Below, piece by piece: positions 40,974-48,537 of a DNA stretch of 64,000 nt; within the stretch, counting starts at the first letter, position 1, and every line of letters begins with the position of its first letter. A program made the position numbers and the translations under genes. Source of the DNA: Rehaibacterium terrae. Its GTDB lineage: Bacteria > Pseudomonadota > Gammaproteobacteria > Xanthomonadales > Xanthomonadaceae. The notes beneath the pieces were generated by a model that had not been told where the DNA came from, searched no databases, and saw only the letters and a list, made by a program, of their open reading frames with translations. The stretch spans positions 247,353-311,352 of the forward strand of contig NZ_JACHHX010000001.1 of the NCBI RefSeq assembly GCF_014202935.1, in the 5' to 3' direction.

Positions 40974-42293
40974 ATGCCCGTGTCCCGCTCCAACGCACCG
41001 CAGGAATTCGAGCTCGACATCGTCGATCTCAGTCACGATGGCCGAGGCGTGGCCCGTCGTGAAGGCAAGGCGATGTTCGTCGCCGGCGCGCTGCCCGGCG
41101 AGCGCGTGCGCGCCAGGCTGATCCGCCGTCACCGCAACTTCGACGAAGGTGAAACGCTGGCGGTGCTCGCGGCATCGCCGGATCGCGTCGAGCCGCGCTG
41201 CGCCCACTTCCGGCAGTGCGCGGGCTGCGTGCTGCAGCATCTGGATGCCGGCAAGCAGATCCAGGCCAAGCAGAAGGTGCTGCTGGAGAACCTCGAGCGG
41301 ATCGGCCACGTGAGCGCGGAACGCATCCTGCCGCCGCTCACCGCCGACAGCTGGGGCTATCGCCGCAAGGGCCGGCTGTCGGTGCGCTGGGTGGAAAAGA
41401 AGGGCAAGACGGTGGTGGGCTTTCGCGAGACCAACCCGCGCTTCGTCGCCGATGTCGCCCGCTGCGAGGTGGTGGTGCCGGAGATCGGCACCCGCATCGG
41501 CGAGATCGCGGCCATGGTCGACCGCCTCGACGGCAAGCGCGAGATCCCGCAGATCGAATTCATCGCCGGTGACGGAGCGGTGGCGCTGGTATTCCGCCAT
41601 CTCAATCCGCTGAGCGGACGCGACACCGGCATCCTCACGCAGTTCGCGCAGGACACCGGGCTGGCGGTGTTCCTGCAGCCGGGCGGCGTCGATTCGGTGC
41701 GACCGCTGTGGCCGCAAGCCGTGCCGTTGTCGTTCCGGCTGGCCGATTCCGGCATCGAGCTGGCCTTCCGTCCGCTCGACTTCATCCAGGTCAACGCCGC
41801 CATCAACGACCGCATGATCGCCCACGCGCTGGACCTGCTCGATCCGCAGGCCGGCGACCGCGTGCTCGACCTGTTCTGCGGTCTGGGCAACTTCACCCTG
41901 CCGCTGGCGCGCCGTGCCGGCCGCGTGGTCGGCGTCGAGGGCGAGGCCGGGCTGGTGCAGCGGGCGCGCGACAATGCCGCCGCCAACGGCATCGGCAATG
42001 TCGAGTTCTTCACCGCCGATCTGGCGAAGGATCTGGCCGCCGAGCCGTGGATGCGCGACGGCTTCGACAAGCTGCTGCTCGATCCGCCGCGTTCCGGCGC
42101 CGACGTGGTGCTGGCGCAGCTCCCGCTCGATGGCATCGACCGCATCGTGTACGTGAGCTGTCACCCCGGCTCGCTGGCGCGCGATGCCGGTTTCCTCGTC
42201 CGCGAGCGCGGCTACACGCTCAAGGCGGCCGGCGTGATGGACATGTTCCCGCACACCGCGCACGTCGAGAGCATCGCGCTGTTCGAGCGCTGA
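40974..42293 (+). CDS. rlmD: 23S rRNA (uracil-1939-C5)-methyltransferase RlmD
   Basis: The protein has 439 residues from ATG 40974. An N-terminal TRAM domain (FELDIVDLSHDGRGVARREG) is followed by the [4Fe-4S] ligands C76, C82, C85 and C164 (CAHFRQCAGC and RCEVVV). The Rossmann methyltransferase has VLDLFCGLGNFTLPLARR, LLLDPPRSGAD, and the catalytic nucleophile C396 in YVSCHPGSL. It methylates U1939 of 23S rRNA with S-adenosylmethionine. The frame is open far upstream, but only the part after 40974 resembles RlmD. It opens a plus-strand run with the CYTH, nagZ, hpt and phosphorylase genes. Confidence 0.96.
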   Translation: MPVSRSNAPQEFELDIVDLSHDGRGVARREGKAMFVAGALPGERVRARLIRRHRNFDEGETLAVLAASPDRVEPRCAHFRQCAGCVLQHLDAGKQIQAKQKVLLENLERIGHVSAERILPPLTADSWGYRRKGRLSVRWVEKKGKTVVGFRETNPRFVADVARCEVVVPEIGTRIGEIAAMVDRLDGKREIPQIEFIAGDGAVALVFRHLNPLSGRDTGILTQFAQDTGLAVFLQPGGVDSVRPLWPQAVPLSFRLADSGIELAFRPLDFIQVNAAINDRMIAHALDLLDPQAGDRVLDLFCGLGNFTLPLARRAGRVVGVEGEAGLVQRARDNAAANGIGNVEFFTADLAKDLAAEPWMRDGFDKLLLDPPRSGADVVLAQLPLDGIDRIVYVSCHPGSLARDAGFLVRERGYTLKAAGVMDMFPHTAHVESIALFER

Positions 42294-42337
42294 GCTTTCC
42301 ACGGGACCGGCTCACGCCGCGCCTGCAGGGGAATCCC

Positions 42338-42841
42338 ATGGGCATCGAGATCGAACGCAAATTCCTGGTCGCCGGCGACGGCTGGCGCGCGGCCGCGCAG
42401 CGGGTCGAGTGCATGGCCCAGGGCTATCTCAACGACGCCGCTTCGGTGGAAAGCGGCCGCCAGCGCTGCTCGGTGCGGGTGCGCATCATCGGCGAGGCGG
42501 CTTTCCTCAACATCAAGTCGCGCGAGCTGGGGGCTGTCCGGCAGGAGTTCGAATACCCGATTCCGGCCGACGAGGGCAGGGCGCTGCTGGACCTGTGTGT
42601 CGGCGGCCGGGTCGAGAAACGCCGCCACTATGTCGAGCATGCCGGCCACCTGTGGGAAGTGGACGAGTTCCTTGGCGACAACGCCGGGCTGGTGGTGGCC
42701 GAGATCGAGCTGGACGATCCCGACCAAGCCTTCGAGAAGCCCGATTGGCTGGGACGCGAGGTGACCGATCAGCGCCGCTACTACAATCTGGCCCTGGCCG
42801 AGCGGCCGTATTCGCAGTGGACGCAACAGGAGAAGGCCTGA
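42338..42841 (+). CDS. CYTH-domain triphosphate tunnel enzyme
   Basis: A 167-residue single CYTH domain starting MGIEIERKFLV, where EIERK is the ExExK signature that binds the triphosphate and metal. Basic strands follow (SVRVRIIGEAAFLNIKS) and acidic ones at the end (WEVDEFLGDNAGLVVAEIEL). Short single-domain members are usually inorganic triphosphatases; adenylate cyclase activity of class IV enzymes is less likely. The last base of its stop codon is the first base of the nagZ ATG (TGATG), so translation is coupled. Confidence 0.9.
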   Translation: MGIEIERKFLVAGDGWRAAAQRVECMAQGYLNDAASVESGRQRCSVRVRIIGEAAFLNIKSRELGAVRQEFEYPIPADEGRALLDLCVGGRVEKRRHYVEHAGHLWEVDEFLGDNAGLVVAEIELDDPDQAFEKPDWLGREVTDQRRYYNLALAERPYSQWTQQEKA

Positions 42842-43857
42842 TGCTCGTCATCGGCATCGCCGGCACCGGGCTGTCGGCGCAGGAGAAAGACTGGTTGCAG
42901 CATCCGGCCGTGGCCGGCGTGATCCTGTTCGGTCGCAACTTCGCCTCGCGCGAACAAGTGGCTGACCTCAGCGCCGCCATCCGCGATGCCGCGCCGCGCC
43001 CGCAGCTGATCTGCGTGGACCAGGAGGGCGGGCGCGTGCAGCGCTTCCGCGAGGGCTTCACCGCGCTGCCGCCGCTGAGCGTGTTCGGCGAGCGCTACGC
43101 CACCGACCCCGCCGCCGCGCTGGCGCTGGCCGAGGAGCATGCCTGGCTGATGGCGCGCGAGATCCTCGCCTTGGGGGTGGACCTGAGCTTCGCGCCTGTG
43201 GTGGATCTGGGCCGCGGCAACCGGGCTATCGGCGACCGCGCCTTCCATGCCGATCCGGTGGTGGTCGCGGAATTCGCCCGCGCCTATGTGCGCGGCATGC
43301 ACAGCGCCGGCATGGCGGCGACGCTCAAGCATTTTCCCGGCCATGGCTCGGTGCTGGAGGACACTCACTTCGACGATGCCGTCGATCCACGGCCGCTGGA
43401 AACGCTGCAGGCCGAGGATCTGCTGCCATTCGTCGCCGGCATCGGGGCCGGCGCCGACGCGGTGATGATGGCGCATGTGAGCTACCCGGCCGTGGCGCCG
43501 GAGCCGGCGGGGTATTCGTCGCGCTGGATCGACGGCATCCTGCGCGGCGAGCTGGGTTTCCGCGGCGTGGTGTTCTCCGACGACATCGGCATGGCTGCCG
43601 CGGAAAGCGCGGGCGGCGTCGCCGCGCGCATCGATGCCCACCTCGATGCCGGCTGCGACGTGGTGCTGGTGTGCGCGCCGGCGCTGGTCGAGGATTCGCT
43701 CCGGGCGATGGACCGCCGTCCCGCTTCCAACACGATGGCGTTGAGCGGCCTGCTCGGCCGCGGCCCGCGCGGCTGGGACGGCCTGCTGGCCGACCCCCGC
43801 TATGCTGCCGCCCGCGCCACGCTCGCTCCCGACGACTCCCGTACAGGACTGGCCTGA
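42841..43857 (+). CDS. nagZ: Beta-N-acetylhexosaminidase NagZ
   Basis: The protein has 338 residues, the size of E. coli NagZ (341). This GH3 TIM barrel has GVILFGRNF near the start, VDQEGGRVQRF, the mobile loop with the catalytic His in LKHFPGHG, and the nucleophile Asp in FSDDIGM. It removes GlcNAc from 1,6-anhydromuropeptides in peptidoglycan recycling; in many species it also feeds the AmpR/AmpC induction signal. It is cytoplasmic: no signal peptide. It is coupled to the CYTH gene upstream and followed by hpt after 5 bases. Confidence 0.96.
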   Translation: MLVIGIAGTGLSAQEKDWLQHPAVAGVILFGRNFASREQVADLSAAIRDAAPRPQLICVDQEGGRVQRFREGFTALPPLSVFGERYATDPAAALALAEEHAWLMAREILALGVDLSFAPVVDLGRGNRAIGDRAFHADPVVVAEFARAYVRGMHSAGMAATLKHFPGHGSVLEDTHFDDAVDPRPLETLQAEDLLPFVAGIGAGADAVMMAHVSYPAVAPEPAGYSSRWIDGILRGELGFRGVVFSDDIGMAAAESAGGVAARIDAHLDAGCDVVLVCAPALVEDSLRAMDRRPASNTMALSGLLGRGPRGWDGLLADPRYAAARATLAPDDSRTGLA

Positions 43858-43862
43858 CCCGC

Positions 43863-44417
43863 ATGCACAACGACCTCGCCACCGCGCTCGCCCGCTCCGA
43901 TCTGCTGTTCGACCGCGCCCAGATCGAGCAGGCCATCGCCCGCATGGCCGCCGCCATCCGCGCCGACTACGCCGGCCAGCGTCCGCTGTTCCTCACCGTG
44001 ATGCACGGCGGCATGCTTTTCGCTTCGCTGCTGGCGCTCGAGATCAGCGAGGCGGTCGATCTCGAGTTCGATTACCTGCATGCCACCCGCTACCGCGGCG
44101 CCACCAGCGGTGGCGGCCTGCACTGGCTGCATCGCCCGGCCACGCCGCTGGCCGGGCGCCGCGTGTTGCTGGCGGACGACATCGTCGACGAGGGCCACAC
44201 CCTGGCCGAGGTGCGCGACTGGTGCCGGCAGCAGGGGGCCGCCGAGGTCCGCATCGCGGCGCTGGCGGTCAAGCGGCATGACCGCTGCGTCCCTGGTCTG
44301 GCGGCCAATTACGTGGGCCTCGAAGTCCCGGATCGCTACGTGTACGGCTTCGGCATGGACTACCACGAGCAGGGGCGCAACCTGCCGGCGATCCATGCCT
44401 TGAGAACCGAAGGCTGA
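43863..44417 (+). CDS. hpt: Hypoxanthine-guanine phosphoribosyltransferase
   Basis: A 184-residue type I phosphoribosyltransferase. The PRPP-binding motif is VLLADDIVDEGHTL (about residues 100-113); the N-terminal FLTVMHGGMLFAS loop and the C-terminal hood PDRYVYGFGMDYHEQGRNLP are typical of HPRT. It converts hypoxanthine (and probably guanine) with PRPP to IMP or GMP. The next gene encodes the phosphorylase that releases hypoxanthine from methylthioinosine, so product and substrate match between neighbours. Confidence 0.93.
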   Translation: MHNDLATALARSDLLFDRAQIEQAIARMAAAIRADYAGQRPLFLTVMHGGMLFASLLALEISEAVDLEFDYLHATRYRGATSGGGLHWLHRPATPLAGRRVLLADDIVDEGHTLAEVRDWCRQQGAAEVRIAALAVKRHDRCVPGLAANYVGLEVPDRYVYGFGMDYHEQGRNLPAIHALRTEG

Positions 44418-44448
44418 CAGCGGCCGCATCGCATAGGAATCGCCACGC

Positions 44449-45195
44449 ATGACCGACATCGCACTCGCCGTCATCGGCGGCACCGGCCTCTACAAGCTCG
44501 CCGCGCTGGAAAACGTCGACAGCTTCGAGCGCGACACGCCCTACGGCGCCGCGTCCGGGCCGGTGCGGATCGGCGACTTCGCCGGTCGCCGCATCGCCTT
44601 CCTCGCCCGCCACGGCGAGGGCCATTCGGTTCCGCCGCACCGCATCAACTACCGCGCCAACCTGTGGCTGCTGAAGGAGGCCGGCGCGCGCCGCGTGCTC
44701 GCCGTCAACGCCGTCGGCGGCATTACCGAGCGCTGGGGGCCGCGCACGCTCGGCGTGCCCGATCAGCTCATCGACTACACCTGGGGCCGTGTGTCCACCC
44801 TCTGCGAGGAGCCCGGCAGCGAGGTGCTGCACGTGGACTTCACCGAGCCGTACACGCCCGCGCTGCGCCGGGCCGTGCTGAAGGCCGGCGCGGCGGCCGG
44901 CATCACCCTGGTCGACGGTGGCTGCTATGGCGTCACCCAGGGACCGCGGCTTGAGACCCGCGCCGAAGTCGCGCGCTTGCGCCGCGACGGCTGCGATCTG
45001 GTCGGCATGACCGGCATGCCCGAGGCGGCGCTGGCGCGGGAGCTGGGCCTGGACTATGCCTGTCTGGCGCTGGTCGCCAACTGGGCGGCCGGTTGCGGCG
45101 ACCAGACCGAGATCACCCTCGACGAGGTCTTCGCCAACCTCGAGCACGCCACCGCGCCGATCCCCCGTCTGCTCGAGCACCTGCTGGCGGATTGA
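44449..45195 (+). CDS. mtiP: S-methyl-5'-thioinosine phosphorylase
   Basis: A 248-residue PNP/MTAP-family protein. The N-terminal phosphate loop is [10 protein letters not shown], then [20 protein letters not shown] and [32 protein letters not shown] and [17 protein letters not shown] agree very closely with the P. aeruginosa enzyme shown to prefer methylthioinosine over methylthioadenosine. The reaction gives hypoxanthine and 5-methylthioribose-1-phosphate. Hypoxanthine is used by the adjacent Hpt; the sugar phosphate is the substrate of MtnA (19953). A separate methylthioadenosine deaminase is then required and is not in this window. Confidence 0.9.
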   Translation: MTDIALAVIGGTGLYKLAALENVDSFERDTPYGAASGPVRIGDFAGRRIAFLARHGEGHSVPPHRINYRANLWLLKEAGARRVLAVNAVGGITERWGPRTLGVPDQLIDYTWGRVSTLCEEPGSEVLHVDFTEPYTPALRRAVLKAGAAAGITLVDGGCYGVTQGPRLETRAEVARLRRDGCDLVGMTGMPEAALARELGLDYACLALVANWAAGCGDQTEITLDEVFANLEHATAPIPRLLEHLLAD

Positions 45196-45203
45196 GTGCC
45201 CTG

Positions 45204-45232
45204 TTGGCAAGCGTGCGGGGCTTTCGCATACT
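45204..45232 (+). promoter_or_regulatory. Sigma-70 promoter of the cold-shock gene
   Basis: TTGGCA (45204-45209, 5 of 6) and CATACT (45227-45232, 4 of 6) are separated by exactly 17 bases. Transcription would start near 45239, leaving a leader of about 78 bases, the kind of long leader found on cold-shock mRNAs. Confidence 0.6.
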
Positions 45233-45316
45233 CGGGCCGTGCGCGCCAACACATCCGCACCGGATGGCCACGCTGCTGACGGGCACGTCGTTGTGGGGAA
45301 ACTATTCGAGGTCGAA

Positions 45317-45523
45317 ATGAGTTACGGCACAGTCAAATGGTTCAACGACGCCAAGGGGTTCGGCTTCATCTCGCCCGAAGGCGGCGGTCAGGACGTCTTC
45401 GTCCACTATTCGGCGATCAGCGCCAACGGCTTCCGCACGCTGAAGGAAGGCCAGCGGGTCAGCTTCGAGATCGTCCAGGGCCCCAAGGGGGCGCAGGCGG
45501 CGGGCGTGAGCGTCGTCTCCTGA
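45317..45523 (+). CDS. Cold-shock-domain protein (CspA family)
   Basis: A 68-residue single cold-shock domain. RNP1 is KGFGFIS and RNP2 DVFVHYSAI; the start [17 protein letters not shown] is that of CspA-like proteins. It binds single-stranded RNA and DNA and melts secondary structure. The gene has its own promoter, a GAGGT ribosome site and a strong terminator, so it forms a monocistronic unit. Cold inducibility cannot be judged from the protein, since several paralogues normally exist. Confidence 0.95.
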   Translation: MSYGTVKWFNDAKGFGFISPEGGGQDVFVHYSAISANGFRTLKEGQRVSFEIVQGPKGAQAAGVSVVS

Positions 45524-45544
45524 GTCGCGGCCGCACCTCGGCAT

Positions 45545-45580
45545 GACGAAGAAGCCCCGCTCCGGCGGGGCTTCTTCGTC
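45545..45580. terminator. Strong terminator after the cold-shock gene
   Basis: A perfect 16-base stem (GACGAAGAAGCCCCGC with GCGGGGCTTCTTCGTC) closes a TCCG loop, 21 bases after the csp stop. The descending arm is T-rich (CTTCTTCGTC). Confidence 0.85.
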
Positions 45581-45642
45581 GTGGCGGTGGACATTCCGGG
45601 ACGACGGCGCAGAATCGGAGGATCCCCCCGTCGGAGCCGGCC

Positions 45643-47298
45643 ATGGGCGAGTCCAGTCCCTTCGAAACCCATCGCGTCGACAACCAGCCGCCGCCATTCG
45701 AGCCGCGCGACCTGTGGGCCAGCGACCGTGCGCTGCGGGCGGCGGTGATGCGCGAGGGCGGCGGGTGGGGCGCCGCGGTGCTGGCCGGCTACGGCGCGAT
45801 CATGGGCGAGGAGGGCCTGGCGCTGGGGGTGGAGGCCAACCGCGACCGCCCGCGCCTGCGTACGCATGATCGCTTCGGCCATCGCATCGACCGCGTCGAC
45901 TTTCACCCGGCCTACCATCGGCTGATGCAGCTCGGTGTCGAGCATGGCGTCAGCGGCGGCGCCTGGCGCGAGACGCGCGCCGGCAGTCACGTCGTCCGTG
46001 CGGCGCTGACCTTCCTGCATCACCAGGCCGAGGCCGGCAGCAACTGCCCGCTGACCATGACCCATGCGGCCATCCCGGTGCTGCGCCGCGAGCCGGAATT
46101 GCGCGAATGGGCCGACAAGGCGGTCGCGCCACACTACGACGGTCGTGACGTGCCGATCGCCAGCAAGGCCGGCGTCACGCTCGGCATGGGCATGACCGAG
46201 AAGCAGGGCGGCTCGGACGTACGCAGCAACAGCACCCGGGCACGGCCGCTGGCCGCCGAGGGCGAGTACGCGCTGGTCGGGCACAAATGGTTCATGTCGG
46301 CGCCGATGTCGGATGGGTTCCTCGTGCTGGCGCAGGCGCCGGGTGGGCTCACCTGCTTCCTGCTGCCGCGCTGGCGGCCCGACGGCAGCCGCAACGCGCT
46401 GCGGCTGATGCGGCTGAAGGACAAGCTCGGCAACTGGTCCAACGCCTCGGCGGAGGTCGAGTTCTGCGACGCCTGGGCGCGCCGCATCGGCGAGGAGGGA
46501 CGCGGCGTGGCGACCATCATCGAGATGGTTGCGCTCACCCGCCTGGACTGCATGATCGGCGCGGCGGCGGAAATGCGCATGGCGCTGGCGCAGGCGCTGC
46601 ACCATGCGGCGCACCGGCAGGCCTTCGGCCGACGGCTGGTCGAACACGCGCTGATGATCAACGTGCTGGCCGACCTGGCGCTCGAATCCGAGGCGGCGAC
46701 GGCTTTCGCGCTGCGGGTGGCGCGCGCGGTGGATGCCTCGGCGCGCGATCCCGGCGAGGCCGCCTTCGCCCGGCTGGCCACCGCCGTCGGCAAGTACTGG
46801 CTGTGCAAGCGTGCGGTGCCGTTCGTCAACGAGGCGCAGGAGTGTCTGGGCGGCGCCGGCTATGTCGAGGAGTCGATGCTGGCGCGGCTCTACCGCGAGG
46901 CGCCGCTCAATTCGATCTGGGAAGGCTGCGGCAACATCCAGTGCCTGGATGTGCTGCGCGCGCTCGGGCGCGAGCCGGCGACCCGCGAGGCGCTGTTCGC
47001 GGAGCTCGGCGCGGCACGCGGGCTCGATGAGGCACTGGACGAGGAGATCGATGCGCTCGCCCTCGCGCTGGACTCCCGCGACGGGATCGAGACCCGCGCC
47101 CGTTTCCTGGTCGAACGCATGGCGCTGGCGCTGCAGGCGGCGCTGCTGCTGCGCGCGGCGAGCCGCGAACCGGAGCTGGCCGTGGCTGCGGAGAGCTTCT
47201 GCCGTTCTCGTCTGGACGGCGGCCACGGCCTGGCCTTCGGCACCTTGCCGCCGGACACCGACTTCCCGACGCTGATCGCGCGGGCGATGCCGGAGTGA
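45643..47298 (+). CDS. aidB: AidB-type acyl-CoA dehydrogenase-like flavoprotein
   Basis: The protein has 551 residues, close to E. coli AidB (541), and is collinear with it along the whole length: ETHRVDNQPPP, REGGGWG, GSNCPLTMTHAA, LGMGMTEKQGGSDVRSN, LKDKLGNWSNASAEVEF and EAPLNSIWEGCGNIQCLDVL. The fold is an acyl-CoA dehydrogenase with FAD and an extra DNA-binding C-terminal region. In E. coli AidB belongs to the Ada response to alkylating agents and protects DNA; its enzyme activity is unclear. No ada or alkB gene is nearby and no Ada box was recognised. The stop overlaps the start of the next gene by 4 bases. Confidence 0.93.
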   Translation: MGESSPFETHRVDNQPPPFEPRDLWASDRALRAAVMREGGGWGAAVLAGYGAIMGEEGLALGVEANRDRPRLRTHDRFGHRIDRVDFHPAYHRLMQLGVEHGVSGGAWRETRAGSHVVRAALTFLHHQAEAGSNCPLTMTHAAIPVLRREPELREWADKAVAPHYDGRDVPIASKAGVTLGMGMTEKQGGSDVRSNSTRARPLAAEGEYALVGHKWFMSAPMSDGFLVLAQAPGGLTCFLLPRWRPDGSRNALRLMRLKDKLGNWSNASAEVEFCDAWARRIGEEGRGVATIIEMVALTRLDCMIGAAAEMRMALAQALHHAAHRQAFGRRLVEHALMINVLADLALESEAATAFALRVARAVDASARDPGEAAFARLATAVGKYWLCKRAVPFVNEAQECLGGAGYVEESMLARLYREAPLNSIWEGCGNIQCLDVLRALGREPATREALFAELGAARGLDEALDEEIDALALALDSRDGIETRARFLVERMALALQAALLLRAASREPELAVAAESFCRSRLDGGHGLAFGTLPPDTDFPTLIARAMPE

Positions 47299-47675
47299 GT
47301 GTGGCGACGGGCACGAACGACCGGCTGACGGTGTTCTACGACGGTGCCTGCCCGCGCTGCGTGCGCGACCGGGCGCGCTACGAAAGGTTGGCGGGCGAGG
47401 CCGGCGAGGCGGTCGAATGGTGCGACATCACCGGTCGCGACGCAGCCCTGCGCGCCCTCGGCATCGATCCGCGCGAGGCGCTGCTGGCGCTGCACGTGCT
47501 GGATGCGCAGGGGCGCGTCCATCGCGAGCTCGACGCCTACATCCTGCTGATGGCGCGCACCCGCCGACTGCGGTGGCTAGCGCGGCTGATCGGGCTCCCC
47601 GGCCTCCGCCACACGCTGTCGGTGATCTATCGGCACCTGGTGCGCCGGCGCCTGCGCCGGCAGGGACGGCTGTGA
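47295..47675 (+). CDS. DCC-family thiol-disulfide oxidoreductase-like protein (DUF393)
   Basis: A 126-residue protein from GTG 47295 (overlapping the aidB stop as GTGA); a second in-frame GTG at 47301 is possible. It has the family signature YDGACPRC (DxxCxxC) near the N-terminus, then WCDITGRDAALRALGID and the C-terminal helices RLRWLARLIGLPGLR and VIYRHLVRRRLRR. The role of DUF393 proteins is not settled; the vicinal cysteines suggest redox work. Translational coupling to aidB suggests joint use, but that is inference. Confidence 0.85.
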   Translation: MSVATGTNDRLTVFYDGACPRCVRDRARYERLAGEAGEAVEWCDITGRDAALRALGIDPREALLALHVLDAQGRVHRELDAYILLMARTRRLRWLARLIGLPGLRHTLSVIYRHLVRRRLRRQGRL

Positions 47676-47742
47676 GCGTGGCGCGGCGGGTTGACGGCCC
47701 GGCGATGTTCACGTAACCAGAACCCGGAGTCCACGGGAGTCG

Positions 47743-48435
47743 ATGCCGATGCAAGCCCAGCCCCCAGACACGGGTGGGAAGCCGATCAGCGAGCGCAACG
47801 GGCGCGCCGGCGCCGCGCCAGTGAGGCGTTGGCTGGAAAGTCTCGGACGCGGCCTGCTGTTTGCCGCCAATTTCCTCAAGCATCCGCTCACCGTCGGAAC
47901 CTTCGTCGAGAGTTCGCCCGCGCTGGTGAAGCGTCTGCTGGACGGTGTGGACTGGCAGGGCTGCCGCAGCGTGGTCGAACTCGGGCCGGGAACCGGCGCG
48001 GTGACACGTGAGCTGCTGGCGCGCCTGCCGCCAGAGGCGCGGCTGCTGGCGGTGGAAACCAACGCCGATTTCGTCGCCGCCCTGCGGCGGACGATCCGCG
48101 ACCCGCGCCTGACCGTGGTGCATGGCAGCGCCGCCGACCTGCGCGCGCATCTGCGCGCGCATGGTCTCGGGCGGGTCGACGCGGCGATCTCGGGGATCCC
48201 CTTCAGCACCATGCCCGAAACCTTGCGCGGCGCAGTGCTCGATGCAGTGCGCGATGCGCTCAGTCCGGACGGCCGTCTGCTGGTTTACCAGCATTCCAAC
48301 CGCGTGCTGCCGCTGCTGCGCGACCGCTTCGCGCACGTGCTTGGCGAGACCGAGTGGCGCAACCTGCTGCCGATGCGCCTGTTCCGCTGCGAGCAGCCGA
48401 TCCATGAAGAAGTGGAGGCCGGGAGCCCGGGATGA
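47743..48435 (+). CDS. SAM-dependent methyltransferase, phospholipid N-methyltransferase/KsgA-like
   Basis: A 230-residue class I methyltransferase. An N-terminal helix (GLLFAANFLKHPLTVGTFVESS) is followed by motif I VVELGPGTGAVTRELL, motif II AVETN and a SGIPFSTMP motif IV. This layout is that of bacterial phospholipid N-methyltransferases (PmtA, Rhodobacter/Sinorhizobium type), which are related to rRNA adenine dimethylases. Phosphatidylethanolamine methylation is a plausible but unproven role. ATG 47743 and ATG 47749 are both possible; the second has the better distance (9 bases) from GGGAG. Confidence 0.75.
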   Translation: MPMQAQPPDTGGKPISERNGRAGAAPVRRWLESLGRGLLFAANFLKHPLTVGTFVESSPALVKRLLDGVDWQGCRSVVELGPGTGAVTRELLARLPPEARLLAVETNADFVAALRRTIRDPRLTVVHGSAADLRAHLRAHGLGRVDAAISGIPFSTMPETLRGAVLDAVRDALSPDGRLLVYQHSNRVLPLLRDRFAHVLGETEWRNLLPMRLFRCEQPIHEEVEAGSPG

Positions 48436-48537
48436 GGCGGTGCCCCTGTCCCGCGCACCCGGCCTCGGCCCCAGCCCCCCCACAGCCGGTCCGCGATGGC
48501 GTGACGATGCGGCGGACCCAAGCCGCAGCCCGCGGGC

